Assembly: GCA_015680685.1 (NCBI GenBank)
Contig: MNCI01003007.1
Coordinates: forward strand, 10,044-30,828
DNA from: Gnetum montanum
Taxonomy: Eukaryota > Streptophyta > Gnetopsida > Gnetales > Gnetaceae
DNA: 20,785 nucleotides
Direction of reading: 5' to 3'
Of this stretch, positions 1 to 9,118 are shown in pieces. The notes beneath the pieces are model-generated. The model saw nothing but the letters and a program-made list of their open reading frames with translations, was not told where the DNA came from and did not search any database. Position 1 is the stretch's first letter. Every line of letters starts with the position of its first letter. A program made the position numbers and the translations under genes.

Positions 1-15
1 CCCCCCCCCCCCCCA

Positions 16-1004
16 ATGGGGGGCCCCCTTGTTGGCCCTACGATTTTGACTAGTTGGGGGAACCTTTGGACCCTGTCGGCAATGACCTTCATGCGGAAGC
101 GGCGTACCCAATGGGAACGGTGCCCCCCTGCCAGTCTTGTTGGGCTTGGAGTCCCCCCGCCAGAGAACTCCGGACACAGCGTGAATTGGGACGAGGAGTT
201 GTAGTAGGCCACTCAGAGGGCCGCAACCGAGGCGTGTGTGGTTGAACGACGGGAATGGGAGGCCAAATGGCATGAAGCCCTTGTGCAGGCACGGGCTGAC
301 TTGGAGGCCTAGTTTCACGAACGGGAGCAGGAGAGGGTGAGGTAGCAAAACCTCATGGCCAATGCAGCCCGAGCTGATGAGATCCGAGCCTAAGTGCGGG
401 AAGAACTGCTGCAAGAGGAAGTTGCCCAAAGTGAGCGTGAAGAGGCTGAGCAGGTGGAACAGGAACGCGTGCAGGAGGAGGAGGAGCAACGACAGTGATA
501 GCTCGATCACGCACATGAGCACAGTGCTCGACAATGGCTTAGAGGGGGCTGTGCTCATACCTCATCCTAGGCATCAACTGCGATAGCTCCTAGGGTGAAC
601 TCAAACGCCACATCTGCCGAACCTTGGCGCGTTTCCATCTTGATGGGGGAACTTCATTGGTTGACCGGAACAGGCGGGAGTTGGCCATGCAAGGTATCCA
701 GTAGGTCGCCAGTCTCGTGGACACGGAGGAGCATTGAAACATGTTGGATATCCTTCATGAGTTGGAGCGCCCACACTGCGCCTGCCAACAAACCCCTAGT
801 GGGGGTGTTGGTTTGGGCCGCGGGCGTTCCTTGCGCCTCCCCACCCCCCTTCCTTGCGTTGGGGTTTTTGGTGGTTTCAGCTAGATTGATGAGGTGTTGG
901 ATTTGTTTGTTGCTTGGGGCTTTTCCCCACCCAATGAGGGCCATTGCTGATGACCCACGGGTTGTAAGTTCTTGTACTAATTTTTTTCAATAATATACTC
1001 CCGA
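16..1004 (+). mobile_element. Decayed gag-like coding remnant, probably of a retroelement
   Basis: From 16 to about 600 one reading frame makes protein-like sequence broken by about eight stops. Most stops are TAG or TGA where CAG or CGA would restore a smooth frame, the usual C-to-T decay. From about 180 to 500 it encodes a highly charged Glu/Arg/Gln-rich helix typical of a coiled coil, with stretches such as REELLQEEVAQSEREEAEQ. Near 665-790 another frame continues with a helical segment (RRELAMQGIQ, stop, VASLVDTEEH) and then a Gly/Pro-rich stretch. GC content is far above that of the rest of the window, and the window opens with a run of 14 C. No reverse transcriptase, protease or zinc knuckle is visible. 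Calling it gag-like rests only on composition, decay and the neighbouring retroelement debris. A host pseudogene is the alternative. The opposite strand is open over 654-944, which I take as a shadow. Confidence 0.4.
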
Positions 1005-1164
1005 TCGTGCACACGAGCACAGTGCTCGACAATGGCTTAGAGCAGGCTGTGCCCATACCTCATCCTAGACATCAACTACGATAGCTCCTGGGGTGAACTC
1101 AAACGCCACATTTGCCAGACCTTGATAGTTCCTGTACTATTTTTTTTCAGTAATATACTCCCGA
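1002..1164 (+). repeat. Partial tandem duplicate of 504-1003 lacking about 338 bp
   Basis: Positions 1002-1123 repeat 504-625 at an offset of 498 with about a dozen differences, nearly all transitions. Positions 1124-1164 repeat about 964-1004 at an offset of 160. The middle of the first copy (about 627-964) is absent from the second. The trinucleotide TTG sits at both ends of the missing part and at the junction, and the string CCCGA closes both copies. The simplest reading is a 0.5-kb tandem duplication followed by a deletion at TTG microhomology in the second copy. Insertion into the first copy is the alternative. Confidence 0.8.
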
Positions 1165-1165
1165 C

Positions 1166-1760
1166 TATTTCCTCAAAAAAAATATCAATTTTTAATCCCA
1201 AAACATAAAAAAAATTATCCATCATGTCTTTAAGATTTTGGATGTATCTATCTTCTGCTTCTAGGAAAAGCATCCAAAAGCTTCAACCACCAGAATAAAA
1301 AGAAAAGACAATATAGGATCTCCTTGTCTCAACCCCTTACTGCTATAGAATCTTTCTTGTGCTTATCCATTAAGCAACATTGAAAATGAAAAAGCATCAT
1401 GACATTCTCTTAGCATTTGCCACCAATAATTAGGAAATCAAAATTTATGTAAAATGGCATACAGAGAATTCCATGAAACACAATCACACAATTTGCTTAA
1501 ATCAAGATTAAAGGCAGATAAGCCTTTGCTTTATTTTGAAGCTAAATGAAAAATTTATGGACAAGAATAATTTAATCTAAAATGTGTCTGCAATCACAAA
1601 TCCTGCTTGGCAATCACTGATGATGGATTTCATGAGAATTTTTAGTCTTTCTGCTAAGACATCAGAAACAATTTTATAAAGAACATTACTATAAATTTGG
1701 GTGTGACATCGTATATTCTGTGTATGTCATGGCATGTTGCTTGGGAACATTTGTTGATAT
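1166..1760 (-). mobile_element. Decayed LINE (L1-type) reverse transcriptase fragment
   Basis: Read on the minus strand, this stretch follows the plant L1-type non-LTR reverse transcriptase in order, with stops and frame changes. A segment like RPISLxNVLYKIVSxVLAxRLK appears near 1700-1640 (NVLYKIVSDVLAERLK), followed by IISDCQAGFV near 1625-1590. Next come a DLSKxxDxVSWN block near 1510-1465, an LLNG near 1380-1365 and the diagnostic GLRQGDPILSFLFILVVEAF near 1345-1275. The frame then jumps to MLFLEAED...LGLKI near 1273-1185. The part that should lie between VVEAF and MLF, with the catalytic FADD box, is missing, so the copy is dead. It lies opposite in sense to the gene starting at 1879 and probably sits in one of its introns. 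Its right end, upstream in the element's own sense, is approximate. Confidence 0.8.
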
Positions 1761-1878
1761 CTTTTTTTGTTGCATGAAACATAATACATTTTCACAGCAT
1801 TTTACTGATTAGAAACTTTCAATCCATGATTTTGCGTCATTTCTTTTCTTAAATTTTGTGTTGTGATATATGGCATAG

Positions 1879-4340
1879 ATATTTAGCAATGGTCTTGTAT
1901 CATGCTGGGAACATGGCTGGTGCAATAATGCAACAGCACAAAGAGTTGATAATAAATGAACGATGCCTTGGTGTAGACCATCCTGATACAGCACACAGGT
2001 TTCCTTCTATTTTTGCATTTTTTTCAAACCTTTGTGTTAAGGTTATTGGGAAAAGTGCTAAATTTGTGTTCTGCCTTTTATTTTCAGCTATGGTAACATG
2101 GCACTCTTTTACCATGGACTGAACCAGACAGAACTTGCACTGAAACATATGGCAAGGACGTTACGTCTACTAAATGTTACATGTGGGCCTAATCATCCAG
2201 ATGTTGCTGCAACATTTATAAATATTGCAATGATGTATCAGGACATCGGAAGAATGAATATTGCTCTACGATATCTACAAGAGGCACTGAAAAAGAATGA
2301 AAGTTTGCTTGGTAATGAACATATTCAAACTGCTGTTTGTTATCTTGCTCTAGCAATTGCCTTTAACTGCATGGGTGCTTATAAGTTATCTGTCCAGGTA
2401 AGAGCTCTTAATTTAGCTATGCTTTCACTTACGATGGGTGTAGCTTTAGGTTTAGTTAATTGAATTTTTTGACTTAAAAAAGCTATAGTTACAACTGCTA
2501 TACTGTTTTATTTATGAAGATAATTGAAATATCTGTTTATACTCTGATTTTCTTGTGTGTGCGACATGTAAAAATATAATTTTTTTAGTTACAGGATTTC
2601 CTTGTGATCCAGGAGATTAATCGGCCAATTCGATACATATGTAGATAATCTAACACCAAGTTGATAAACTAAATAGAACAATCAACCTTAAGATATCAAG
2701 CACCAACTGATTCCTAACAAAGTTGTGGCATGAAAACGCTGTAGGTTTGTCATCCTTAAATGGTTTCTCATCTCAAAAAATTGGACTTTAAGGAGTAGTT
2801 TATCTATATATGGCATTCTTCAATCACCTTTGAAGAGCTCATAGTATTTTGGTTTCCTTTTAAAATTATATCATTTTCAAGTTTAAGTGTGTGACCTCAG
2901 TTAGCCATGTTTTCAATTATAGTGCTTTGTCTGATATTGCCTCTTGTTGGGTTCAAATCATTCTCAAGTTTACCTTTAATTACATGTTTGCTTCAACACT
3001 CTACATAAATCCTTCTTATTGTTATTTGTTCTAGCCCATCTTGTATATAACTTTCAACACTTTTTCCCTACTCGTTATGGTTGCTATTGCAAAAAGGGTA
3101 GGATGTTACATTTATATCGAACTTAGTGTGCACATTTGTTTCTTTGTGGATACGTGGGTTATCCCAAAAATCAAGTTCAGCCATATGTTCATTGCACGAA
3201 TATGCAATTTCTTATAGATAAAATTTAGAGGTGCAAATTGGTTTTCTTTTTTTGCTTTTAAAAAATAAGCTCGTCAGCTTTGAAATTTTGGTTATTATTG
3301 TCATTCTCTATTTCTTATAATAAGTTTTCTTACAGCATGAGAAGAATACGTACAATATATTATCAAAGCATCTTGGTGTAGATGATGCAAGGACCCAGGA
3401 TTCTGCGAACTGGATGAAGACCTTCCAGGTGAGCATCACTTTGAATTAGATTACCTATTCTTTGTGCTAATGCTTGTTTCTTATATTTTTATTAAATGGT
3501 GCAGGCTGCTGCACAGAAACAGAAAGGGCAAGCAAATGAGGCAGATGTTGCTCAGATCACTGTTGATGCTTTCAAGGTATAGTTTAATTAATTTGATTCA
3601 TATCATGCCATTCTTTTATCTGCATAGAAATATTGCGTATACATAAATCTTTAGAAATTACAAGATGAAAAATAATTAAATATTTAATTGATTTATGGAA
3701 ACCAACAATTGCTCAGAGTGGAAAGTGGCTCTGATGACATGGTTGGTCAATTTGACTTTGCTTTTCTGTCAGTCTAGTGAACATATCTTAAATTATGTGT
3801 CTTCTGACGTGAGACATTTGGAAATGCTTTGCTGTATAGGGTCGACCTGATTTTCTGCAAGCTTTGTAGCCTTCTGGAGGTTCTGTTCCAAGTTCACGCA
3901 CCACATTGAGCAAAGCTGCAGCTGCAGCTGCATTGATGGGAAATATGCTTCCTAGGAGGGGTATGGATGAAAGGGGAGCACGAGCAGCAGCAGAGATGCG
4001 AAAGAGAGTTGCTGCAAAAGGCATTAATGTTAGATCATCACCTGTTACCGTCCAGACAGTTCCTCAGTTGGCTGAAGTCCTAAATTTAATAAATGCTTGC
4101 ACAGTGAGCAAAGCTTCAAGTGAATCGAATCAAGCAGTATGTCAGGAAAGACCAAATGAGTCAACTTCTCATGGTGAAAATGCAACAAAAGATAAACTTG
4201 TTTCTGAAGAAGGAAGTGATGGAATTTCCGCAAATGCACAGGAGAAGGCCCCATTAGGTTTGGGTGCAGGTCTAGTTTCATTGGACAATAAAAAGCAAAA
4301 GCAGAAGGCAAAAACGTCGAACAACACTAGTTCTAATTGA
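1879..4340 (+). CDS. FMT: FRIENDLY / clustered mitochondria (CLU) protein homologue, last five exons
   Basis: The C-terminal part of the plant CLU-family protein FRIENDLY, a cytosolic protein needed for normal mitochondrial distribution and association in Arabidopsis. Exons read from GT-AG borders: 1879-1998, 2088-2397, 3336-3428, 3505-3576 and 3840 (or 3870)-4340, with phases agreeing at each join. The first two encode kinesin-light-chain-like TPR repeats (RYLAMVLYHAG, HPDTAHSYGNMALFYHGLNQ, HPDVAATFINIAMMYQDIG, ALRYLQEALKKNESLLG). The third ends in NWMKTFQ, which separates FRIENDLY from the REC/TSS paralogues as I recall them. The last exon has an Ala run, an Arg-rich DERGARAAAEMRKR helix and a LGAGLVSLDNKKQKQKAK tail, then TGA. 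Upstream exons, roughly a thousand codons, lie left of the window. With the acceptor at 3839, TAG at 3867-3869 falls in frame. With the acceptor at 3869 the frame stays open and ten codon positions are lost. So it is either an intact gene with a shifted acceptor or a nonsense allele. Confidence 0.85.
2398..3335 (+). other. Long AT-rich intron of the FRIENDLY homologue
   Basis: The intron starts with GTAAGAG after a CAG and ends with a T-rich tract and TTACAG. Exon phases on both sides are zero. I see no coding remnant, terminal inverted repeat or RNA gene inside it. The other introns in the window are short (1999-2087, 3429-3504 and 3577-3839 or 3577-3869). Confidence 0.75.
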
Positions 4341-5100
4341 GACGTTAAGGTAAGCGTGAAATTATAATGTTAACAATTAAACCATGTAGGTTAATGCTGC
4401 AAGATAGTACTGATTTCTTCCAAATTTACTTGTTGGGACTTGCAAGTCTAAAAATGCGGTTTTCTTGGTTTTATGAAGTGTGCAGATGCTGGAAGGAGTT
4501 ATTTGGTGTTAATGCCTGCAGAAGGTTTTCATTCTTATTCCTATACAGGAGTTTGATTTGAATAAATGACTTCCCATTTGATAGATTTCTGAATCACGGG
4601 CAACTTTCTCCTAACTGGTGGTTCTATGGATTCATTGTAACCGTTCTCTCATAGCTCCCTGTTTTTCTGGAATGTTCTGGCAAAGCCAGGATAAACATGT
4701 TAATAGTTTCTATATTTTTTGCCCTTTTGTTTTCTGTTATTTGATCAGAGCTAGTTAGAAAGGCAGTTGTTTCCAATCGTGTTTTTAAGGTAATAAAAGA
4801 AATGAAAGAGCATTATAATTGGTTTCTTTAGCTTGAATACTTTGTTCTAGTTCTATTGGTCAGCCGTAGAGGTTTTCAGGTTGGTATAGTTTCACCATCG
4901 TTGTTGTGATCTCTTTGGGGAAAATTTTGAATGTAAAGCAGAGCCTATGTCAAAATTTGCAGATTATCATGCTGGCACTGTATTTTACACTGTATTTTAT
5001 AACAAAATTCAAATTGATTTATTGTCTATCGTTATGCGTATTTAAATAGTTTAAGATAATTGTGTGGCATTGTTAAATTCTCATGCCATGTTAGCTTGAG
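4341..5100 (+). other. 3' untranslated region and AT-rich spacer after the FRIENDLY homologue
   Basis: Nine bases after the stop codon stands AAG followed by GTAAGC, a near-ideal 5' splice site (GT at 4350-4351). A plausible acceptor, GTGCAG, ends at 4485, so a spliced 3' UTR is possible. An AATAAA lies at 4561-4566. Beyond that I see only AT-rich sequence without convincing coding potential. The small open frame around 4367-4561 shows no recognisable protein. Confidence 0.5.
4561..4566 (+). terminator. Candidate poly(A) signal AATAAA
   Basis: A canonical AATAAA stands 220 bases after the TGA of the FRIENDLY homologue, in T-rich surroundings. Plant poly(A) signals are loose, so this is only a positional candidate. 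Confidence 0.3.
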
Positions 5101-5140
5101 ACGGTTCAAAGAATAACTAGTATTCAAAAGTTCTGCCTAT

Positions 5141-5225
5141 TGGTGCAGTCGCTGAGACATTGACATGGTATCAAAAGTGGTGAAGTTTAAACCCTACAAC
5201 CATCACGACTCACTTAACACTAAAT
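5141..5225 (+). mobile_element. tRNA-like SINE head (degenerate)
   Basis: TGGTGCAGTCG (5141-5151) fits a polymerase III A box and AGTTTAAACCC (5184-5194) fits a B box, at normal tRNA spacing. A short unique-looking tail and a T-rich stretch follow. Part of the middle (TGGTATCAAAAG, 5166-5177) also resembles a primer-binding site complementary to initiator tRNA-Met. An LTR-retroelement leader is therefore the alternative. No tRNA cloverleaf is intact enough to call a tRNA gene. Confidence 0.4.
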
Positions 5226-6600
5226 GTTTTAATTTTTCTTTTTAAAGATATATAGAGGTAAAGGTTGCGAGTTTTCTGAAAGGTTGATGCCTATTTTGCA
5301 CATTGTACAAGAACTTTTCATATTGGTTCTTTAACAAATTTTACATATTTGTTACCGACTATTGGTTTTAGAGATGGTTTATTAATTTTGGAATTTTTAA
5401 TTTTAAAAGTTTGTTTGATGGTTTTTTGAAGTTAACTCCAAGCTTTCGGAGGTGTGTTCTAACTTGATTTATATGAAATCTGTTTTATTCCCATGAAATT
5501 TGTAGGTGTGGCCAACAAAAGGAAAATTTGGGCATTTGTTTTGCCTTTAGATGTGATAATAAAAGAGCGATCTTTGAAAATCCGTCACCTATATTTTATT
5601 ATTAACAAAATTTTCCCCGCCTTGTAACTAAGATTTCATGAGATATGCCTACAATATGTACCCATGACATTGGCATTCAGTTAGGAGGGTTTATTTTTCA
5701 TTTTTAATATACTTTTTCCTTTCTAGTATATTTAAATAGTAGTTTTCAGCTAATAATATCTACAGGAAATTTAATCATGTTTAGCATATTTTTCTTTTTG
5801 TTAAGTCTCGTGTGATTAAGTGGTTGTGGTTCTTTCCCTAGATTTCAAAGCTTCATGGTTTTGCTGGTTTTCCCTTTGATAATGATGTATATTACATAAT
5901 TTATTCAAATTATTATTTCTACATCATATAGTGCATCCTTTCTCAAAGGATCTTGATATATATGGTCCTTTAAAATAAATACAACATAACATTTTATAAA
6001 TCAAATATTTTGAGGGTAAATTTGAAAAGTGTATCAATGGATGTGGGTGCTTTCCTAGTGAGTTTCAAATGTGTTGGCAACTTTTTACATACTTATTATT
6101 TCAAAGCTATCTTGAATTGAAAAATTTTAAAATTTTCAAGATAAAAGGTCAAAAAGAATTTTGTACGACTTTATTTTATAATGATGTAAAGGTATATTTT
6201 TAAAATAAATTCCTTGGTGTGTTAGAAAATTTAAATTCTATATTTTGTTATTAGTTCCTATTGTAACTGATCATAAACTTGGTTACTCCATTTATTAAAT
6301 CCTTCGATTCTTTGGCTGTGCTAATTAGATTCAATTTTTAAATATTATTTTAAAATATAAATCTTTGAAGGTACTAATATTTCCTTGTAAACTATTTGTT
6401 TCTTCAATGAATCTTTTTTTTTTTTAACTAATTTGCTTTTGTACTCTTTTGCTATTTTATTTAGTTATTTTTGTTTGTACAATTTTCTAGTTTTGATGCT
6501 TTTTACCTTGATGCTTTTTGATTGTTTTTGGTATAGTTTTTAATATTACACTTGGATGGATCATATTTTTTTTTCTACTTGGATGGATCATATTATTATT
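5226..6600. other. AT-rich intergenic stretch, nothing recognised
   Basis: Very AT-rich sequence without long open frames, clear inverted termini or protein similarity. A short direct repeat, acttggatggatcatatt, occurs at about 6550 and 6579, just before the second SINE-like head. I see no gene. Confidence 0.6.
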
Positions 6601-6604
6601 AGGC

Positions 6605-6735
6605 TAAGAGGTGTTAGCCTAGCGGTAAGATACTTGATTTGGAAGCTTTAGGTCATGGGTTCAATTTCGGTGGGCAATACAATTTCAAAGTGTACCTATG
6701 TTTCACTTATTCCCGTAATATTTTTTTCCTTCATT
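6605..6735 (+). mobile_element. tRNA-derived SINE-like element
   Basis: TAGCCTAGCGGT (6615-6626) matches a tRNA A box and GGTTCAATTTC (6658-6668) a B box. The spacing is that of a short tRNA. A T-rich run near 6719-6728 follows at SINE-like distance. The sequence is too degraded in its arms for a functional tRNA gene, so a SINE head is the better reading. The ends are approximate and I could not find target-site duplications. Confidence 0.45.
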
Positions 6736-7096
6736 CTTTGATTTTTAGTCATTAAGTGTTGGGAAATATCAATGGGTATATCCTTGATTTCTTTTACATC
6801 ATGTTTTGTTGTAGGTGATTCGTGTGATTCAATTTAGCTTGGATGGGATAGGTTATTCTCACTTTGACAAAATTATGTATATGAAGTTACTTGAATTGAT
6901 TTTGTTGATTAATTTTTTTTTTTAAAAAAAATCTATTAAAATTTACTATATATGTTAAATGTGGAAGTAACATCATTTGGACACTCTTGACATGCTTATT
7001 TTAGACTATTAAATGTGGGGGATTTCATTTAGATTGGCTCATTGGGCATATCTTGGGCTAACCATGGTGGTATCGCAAGATTACCTTTAAGGGATG
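6736..7096. other. AT-rich spacer, nothing recognised
   Basis: Low-GC sequence with long T and A runs (about 6908-6930). I see no coding frame, RNA gene or repeat of note before the tandem duplication that starts near 7097. Confidence 0.6.
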
Positions 7097-7455
7097 GCAA
7101 TCTTAAGAATTCTCAAAGCATGACCTAGAAGCACTTACTTGTTCAAGGCGTTTTCAAACTACGATAATGACTCAAGTTAGGATAAGGCTATAAGAACAAT
7201 CGGTGATAAGATGTAAAGGTTTGAACTTATTCAAAGTAATCATTTAGATAGTTTCTTGTTAATATTTTTGAGTAAAGACAACCTTAGGAATTCTCAAAGC
7301 ATAGCCATACAACATTTATTTGTTCAAGACAATTTCAAACTATGATGATGACTAAGTAAAGGGTAAGGCTAAGAACAAAAGTTGATAAGATCTAAAGGTT
7401 TTAGCCTATTCAAAGTAATCACTTATAGTTTTTTGTTAATTTTTCTAAGTGAAAA
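7097..7455 (+). repeat. Diverged tandem duplication, unit about 180 bp
   Basis: Unit 1 (about 7097-7277) and unit 2 (about 7278-7455) share ordered blocks at an offset near 181: TTCTCAAAGCAT, TTGTTCAAG, TTTCAAACTA, GATAAGAT, TAAAGGTTT and ATTCAAAGTAATCA. The copies differ by many substitutions and small indels, so the duplication is old. No reading frame is kept across the units. Confidence 0.75.
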
Positions 7456-7982
7456 ATTAAAGATAGCAAATAAATAATCCTCTTTTATTAAATAGTACAG
7501 GTTGATTATATAGTTAAGGGTTAACTCACAAATATAAGCAAGAAATATATTGAGAATAAAATTTTTTTACTTATGTCCAAGAGCTCATTAATCCTTTAAT
7601 GATTTCTTAAATGATGCAAAATACCTTAAATTAGAACATGATAACAAGATGAATGATCATAAGACTCTTTTCCCTCGTTGATTCACTTAGATTTTTGTGA
7701 ATACAGGACAGACAAGGTAAATGAAAATGACTATTGTGTTGCTTTTGCTTGAAAACTTGCCAAAAATCCTTAAATCCCTCTTATATGATGGTTACATAGG
7801 GAAAAAAGTAGTGGGCAAGTGGGTGGGTCACCCCACTTGTCACCAAAATATAAATGTTCGAAAAAAGCATGATCATAACTGTTATGATGTGACCTACATA
7901 GGCATTGGTTATTTAGGAGTGTAACTCATCCATTACTTGCTCCACTAATGCTACGGGTATATAATGTTGAGAGGGCTACTTA
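7456..7982. other. Spacer without a recognised gene
   Basis: AT-rich at first. From about 7810 there is a slightly richer patch with an imperfect palindrome, CAAGTGGGTGGGTCACCCCACTTG, written here as arms CAAGTGGG and CCCACTTG around GTGGGTCA... (about 7816-7841). An open frame from 7721 has no protein-like features, and I do not call it. Confidence 0.5.
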
Positions 7983-8060
7983 CATGCCTAAAAATACAAA
8001 AAATGAAATGTTTCTAAAATTAACTTTTATACATGGTTTGCCATTTTTAAAAAAAGTTTG
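7983..8060 (+). repeat. Left copy of a segmental duplication (partner 8722-8800)
   Basis: The stretch from CATGCCTAAAAATAC through the run of A and T after TTTATACAT recurs almost unchanged at 8722-8800. In both places it lies upstream of a copy of the RRP1-like gene start (8170 and 9300). This shows that one larger block was duplicated and then rearranged. Confidence 0.85.
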
Positions 8061-8104
8061 CCATTTTTTAAAAATTAACTTTTAACGTTTATAACTTAAA
8101 CACT

Positions 8105-8358
8105 AAGGTAGACCTTTGTGTACCTGCAATCAGGCAACAGGGACTGCAAACAAACTCGAGCACACAATAATGGCGATGAACAACAACAACAAGAACAAGG
8201 TGGAGCTTGCAAGGCAATGGCTATCAACTCAAGCTTATGTCAACAATCATGATCACACTCATGATGATGATGATAATGATAATGAATCTCCCTCGTCAGA
8301 TCTAGTTCTAAGCATCATACTGGAATTAAATTTGTACCTTGCATGTCATAAGTATTAA
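8105..8358 (+). pseudogene. Truncated copy of the 5' end of the RRP1-like gene
   Basis: Positions about 8115-8325 match 9242-9425, covering the presumed 5' leader (GGACTGCAAACAAACTC) and the first codons. An ATG at 8170 opens 62 residues beginning MAMNNNNKNKVELARQWLST, then a His/Asp-rich stretch, ending at TAA 8356-8358. Similarity stops at the motif CATACTGGAA, after which the sequence is unrelated and ends in the stop. Relative to the full gene it has a longer acidic linker (NDNESPSSDLVL) that the gene at 9300 lacks. The WLST here looks more like the WLSS motif I recall from RRP1 N termini than the RPSA of the main gene. It is therefore either a dead duplicate or a surviving fragment of the older version. 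Nothing shows it is expressed. Confidence 0.7.
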
Positions 8359-8606
8359 CCAATAAGTTACCTTTATTGATGATTAAATGTTACTATTTTA
8401 AAAAAAAAAAGGCCTTGAATTGAGCTTCAAATTTTATGATTTAACATTCAACATTCTAATCCTTTTTGTGTGAAAAATTAAGGTATCCAAACAGAAAGCA
8501 CTTGAATTTGTAGATCCAATTTTAACATAGGTAAGAGTACTTTAGTTATAACTTGAAGTGCTAACTTTTTGTTGCTTATCCCTAGCATTTGTGTTCAAAT
8601 TGCTTG
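8359..8606. other. AT-rich spacer inside the duplicated block
   Basis: It contains a run of A near 8398-8410. There is no coding frame, RNA gene or clear repeat. Confidence 0.5.
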
Positions 8607-8665
8607 TATTTAAATAAACAAATTTTGTTGAGGTGGCCTTTATTTAAATAAACAAATTTTGTTGA
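8607..8665 (+). repeat. Perfect 25-bp direct repeat with 9-bp spacer
   Basis: The 25 bases at 8607-8631 recur exactly at 8641-8665, giving a period of 34 bp. The core reads ATTTAAATAAACAAA followed by TTTTGTTGA. Perfect identity in otherwise diverged DNA points to a recent slip or template switch. Confidence 0.9.
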
Positions 8666-8721
8666 CATAGCTTTTCATAGGTGGACTTCGCGAGATAGTT
8701 GGGCTCTTAATAACCTGGTAC

Positions 8722-8800
8722 CATGCCTAAAAATACAAAAAATGAAACGTTTCTAAAATTAACTTTTATACATAGTGTACCATTTTTTTAAAAAATTTGC
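8722..8800 (+). repeat. Right copy of the segmental duplication (partner 7983-8060)
   Basis: It is nearly identical to 7983-8060. In the left copy this block is followed by the gene-start homology after about 55 bases. Here 440 extra bases intervene (8801-9240), bounded by the heptamer GCTCTGT. Confidence 0.85.
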
Positions 8801-9015
8801 TCTGTACGAATTCGGTCCAATGCACGGGGGAACCACCAAGATTCGTTTTGCAGCCCTCCTGAAAATCCTGCATTACCTCCAGAATCCTAAAGCCATGGCA
8901 AATGAGGGGCTGCGAGAATGCAGGGCCAAGACCGGCATCGCAACTCTTTATCTTAAATAAAACTACGGAACCCTTATCTTAAATAAATGTGCCGACACCC
9001 ACTTTGATACCTAAA

Positions 9016-9023
9016 TATATAAA
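9016..9023 (+). promoter_or_regulatory. TATA-like box upstream of the RRP1-like gene
   Basis: TATATAAA lies 277 bases before the proposed ATG at 9300. It is a candidate core promoter by sequence and position only. AT-rich plant DNA offers many such matches. Confidence 0.25.
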
Positions 9024-9074
9024 CTATAGTGTCCTTGTATGATTTGGATCTTCAAATTATCTTTTCTTTTAAAC

Positions 9075-9118
9075 ACCGTGTACCGTAAATAAATGTACCG
9101 TGTATCGTAAATAAATGT
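9075..9118 (+). repeat. 22-bp tandem repeat, two copies, in the leader or promoter region
   Basis: Units 9075-9096 and 9097-9118 are identical except for one C/T change. Each runs from ACCGTGTACCG (or ...TATCG) into TAAATAAATGT. A third ACCG and further ACACCG repeats follow to about 9160. Their place just before the coding start makes them possible regulatory or leader repeats. Confidence 0.85.

Noticed and set aside
654-944. 96-codon minus-strand open frame as a gene
   Set aside because: It lies opposite a decayed plus-strand coding remnant, shows no motif, and its openness is explained by the GC-rich complement.
3867-3869. Calling the FRIENDLY homologue a pseudogene because of the TAG
   Set aside because: All other exons, phases and splice sites are intact, and the TAG can serve as the acceptor. 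The evidence does not force a pseudogene.
7721-7924. Small open frame with a Leu-rich start
   Set aside because: The hydrophobic start could suggest a signal peptide, but the remainder is unstructured and there is no promoter or exon support.
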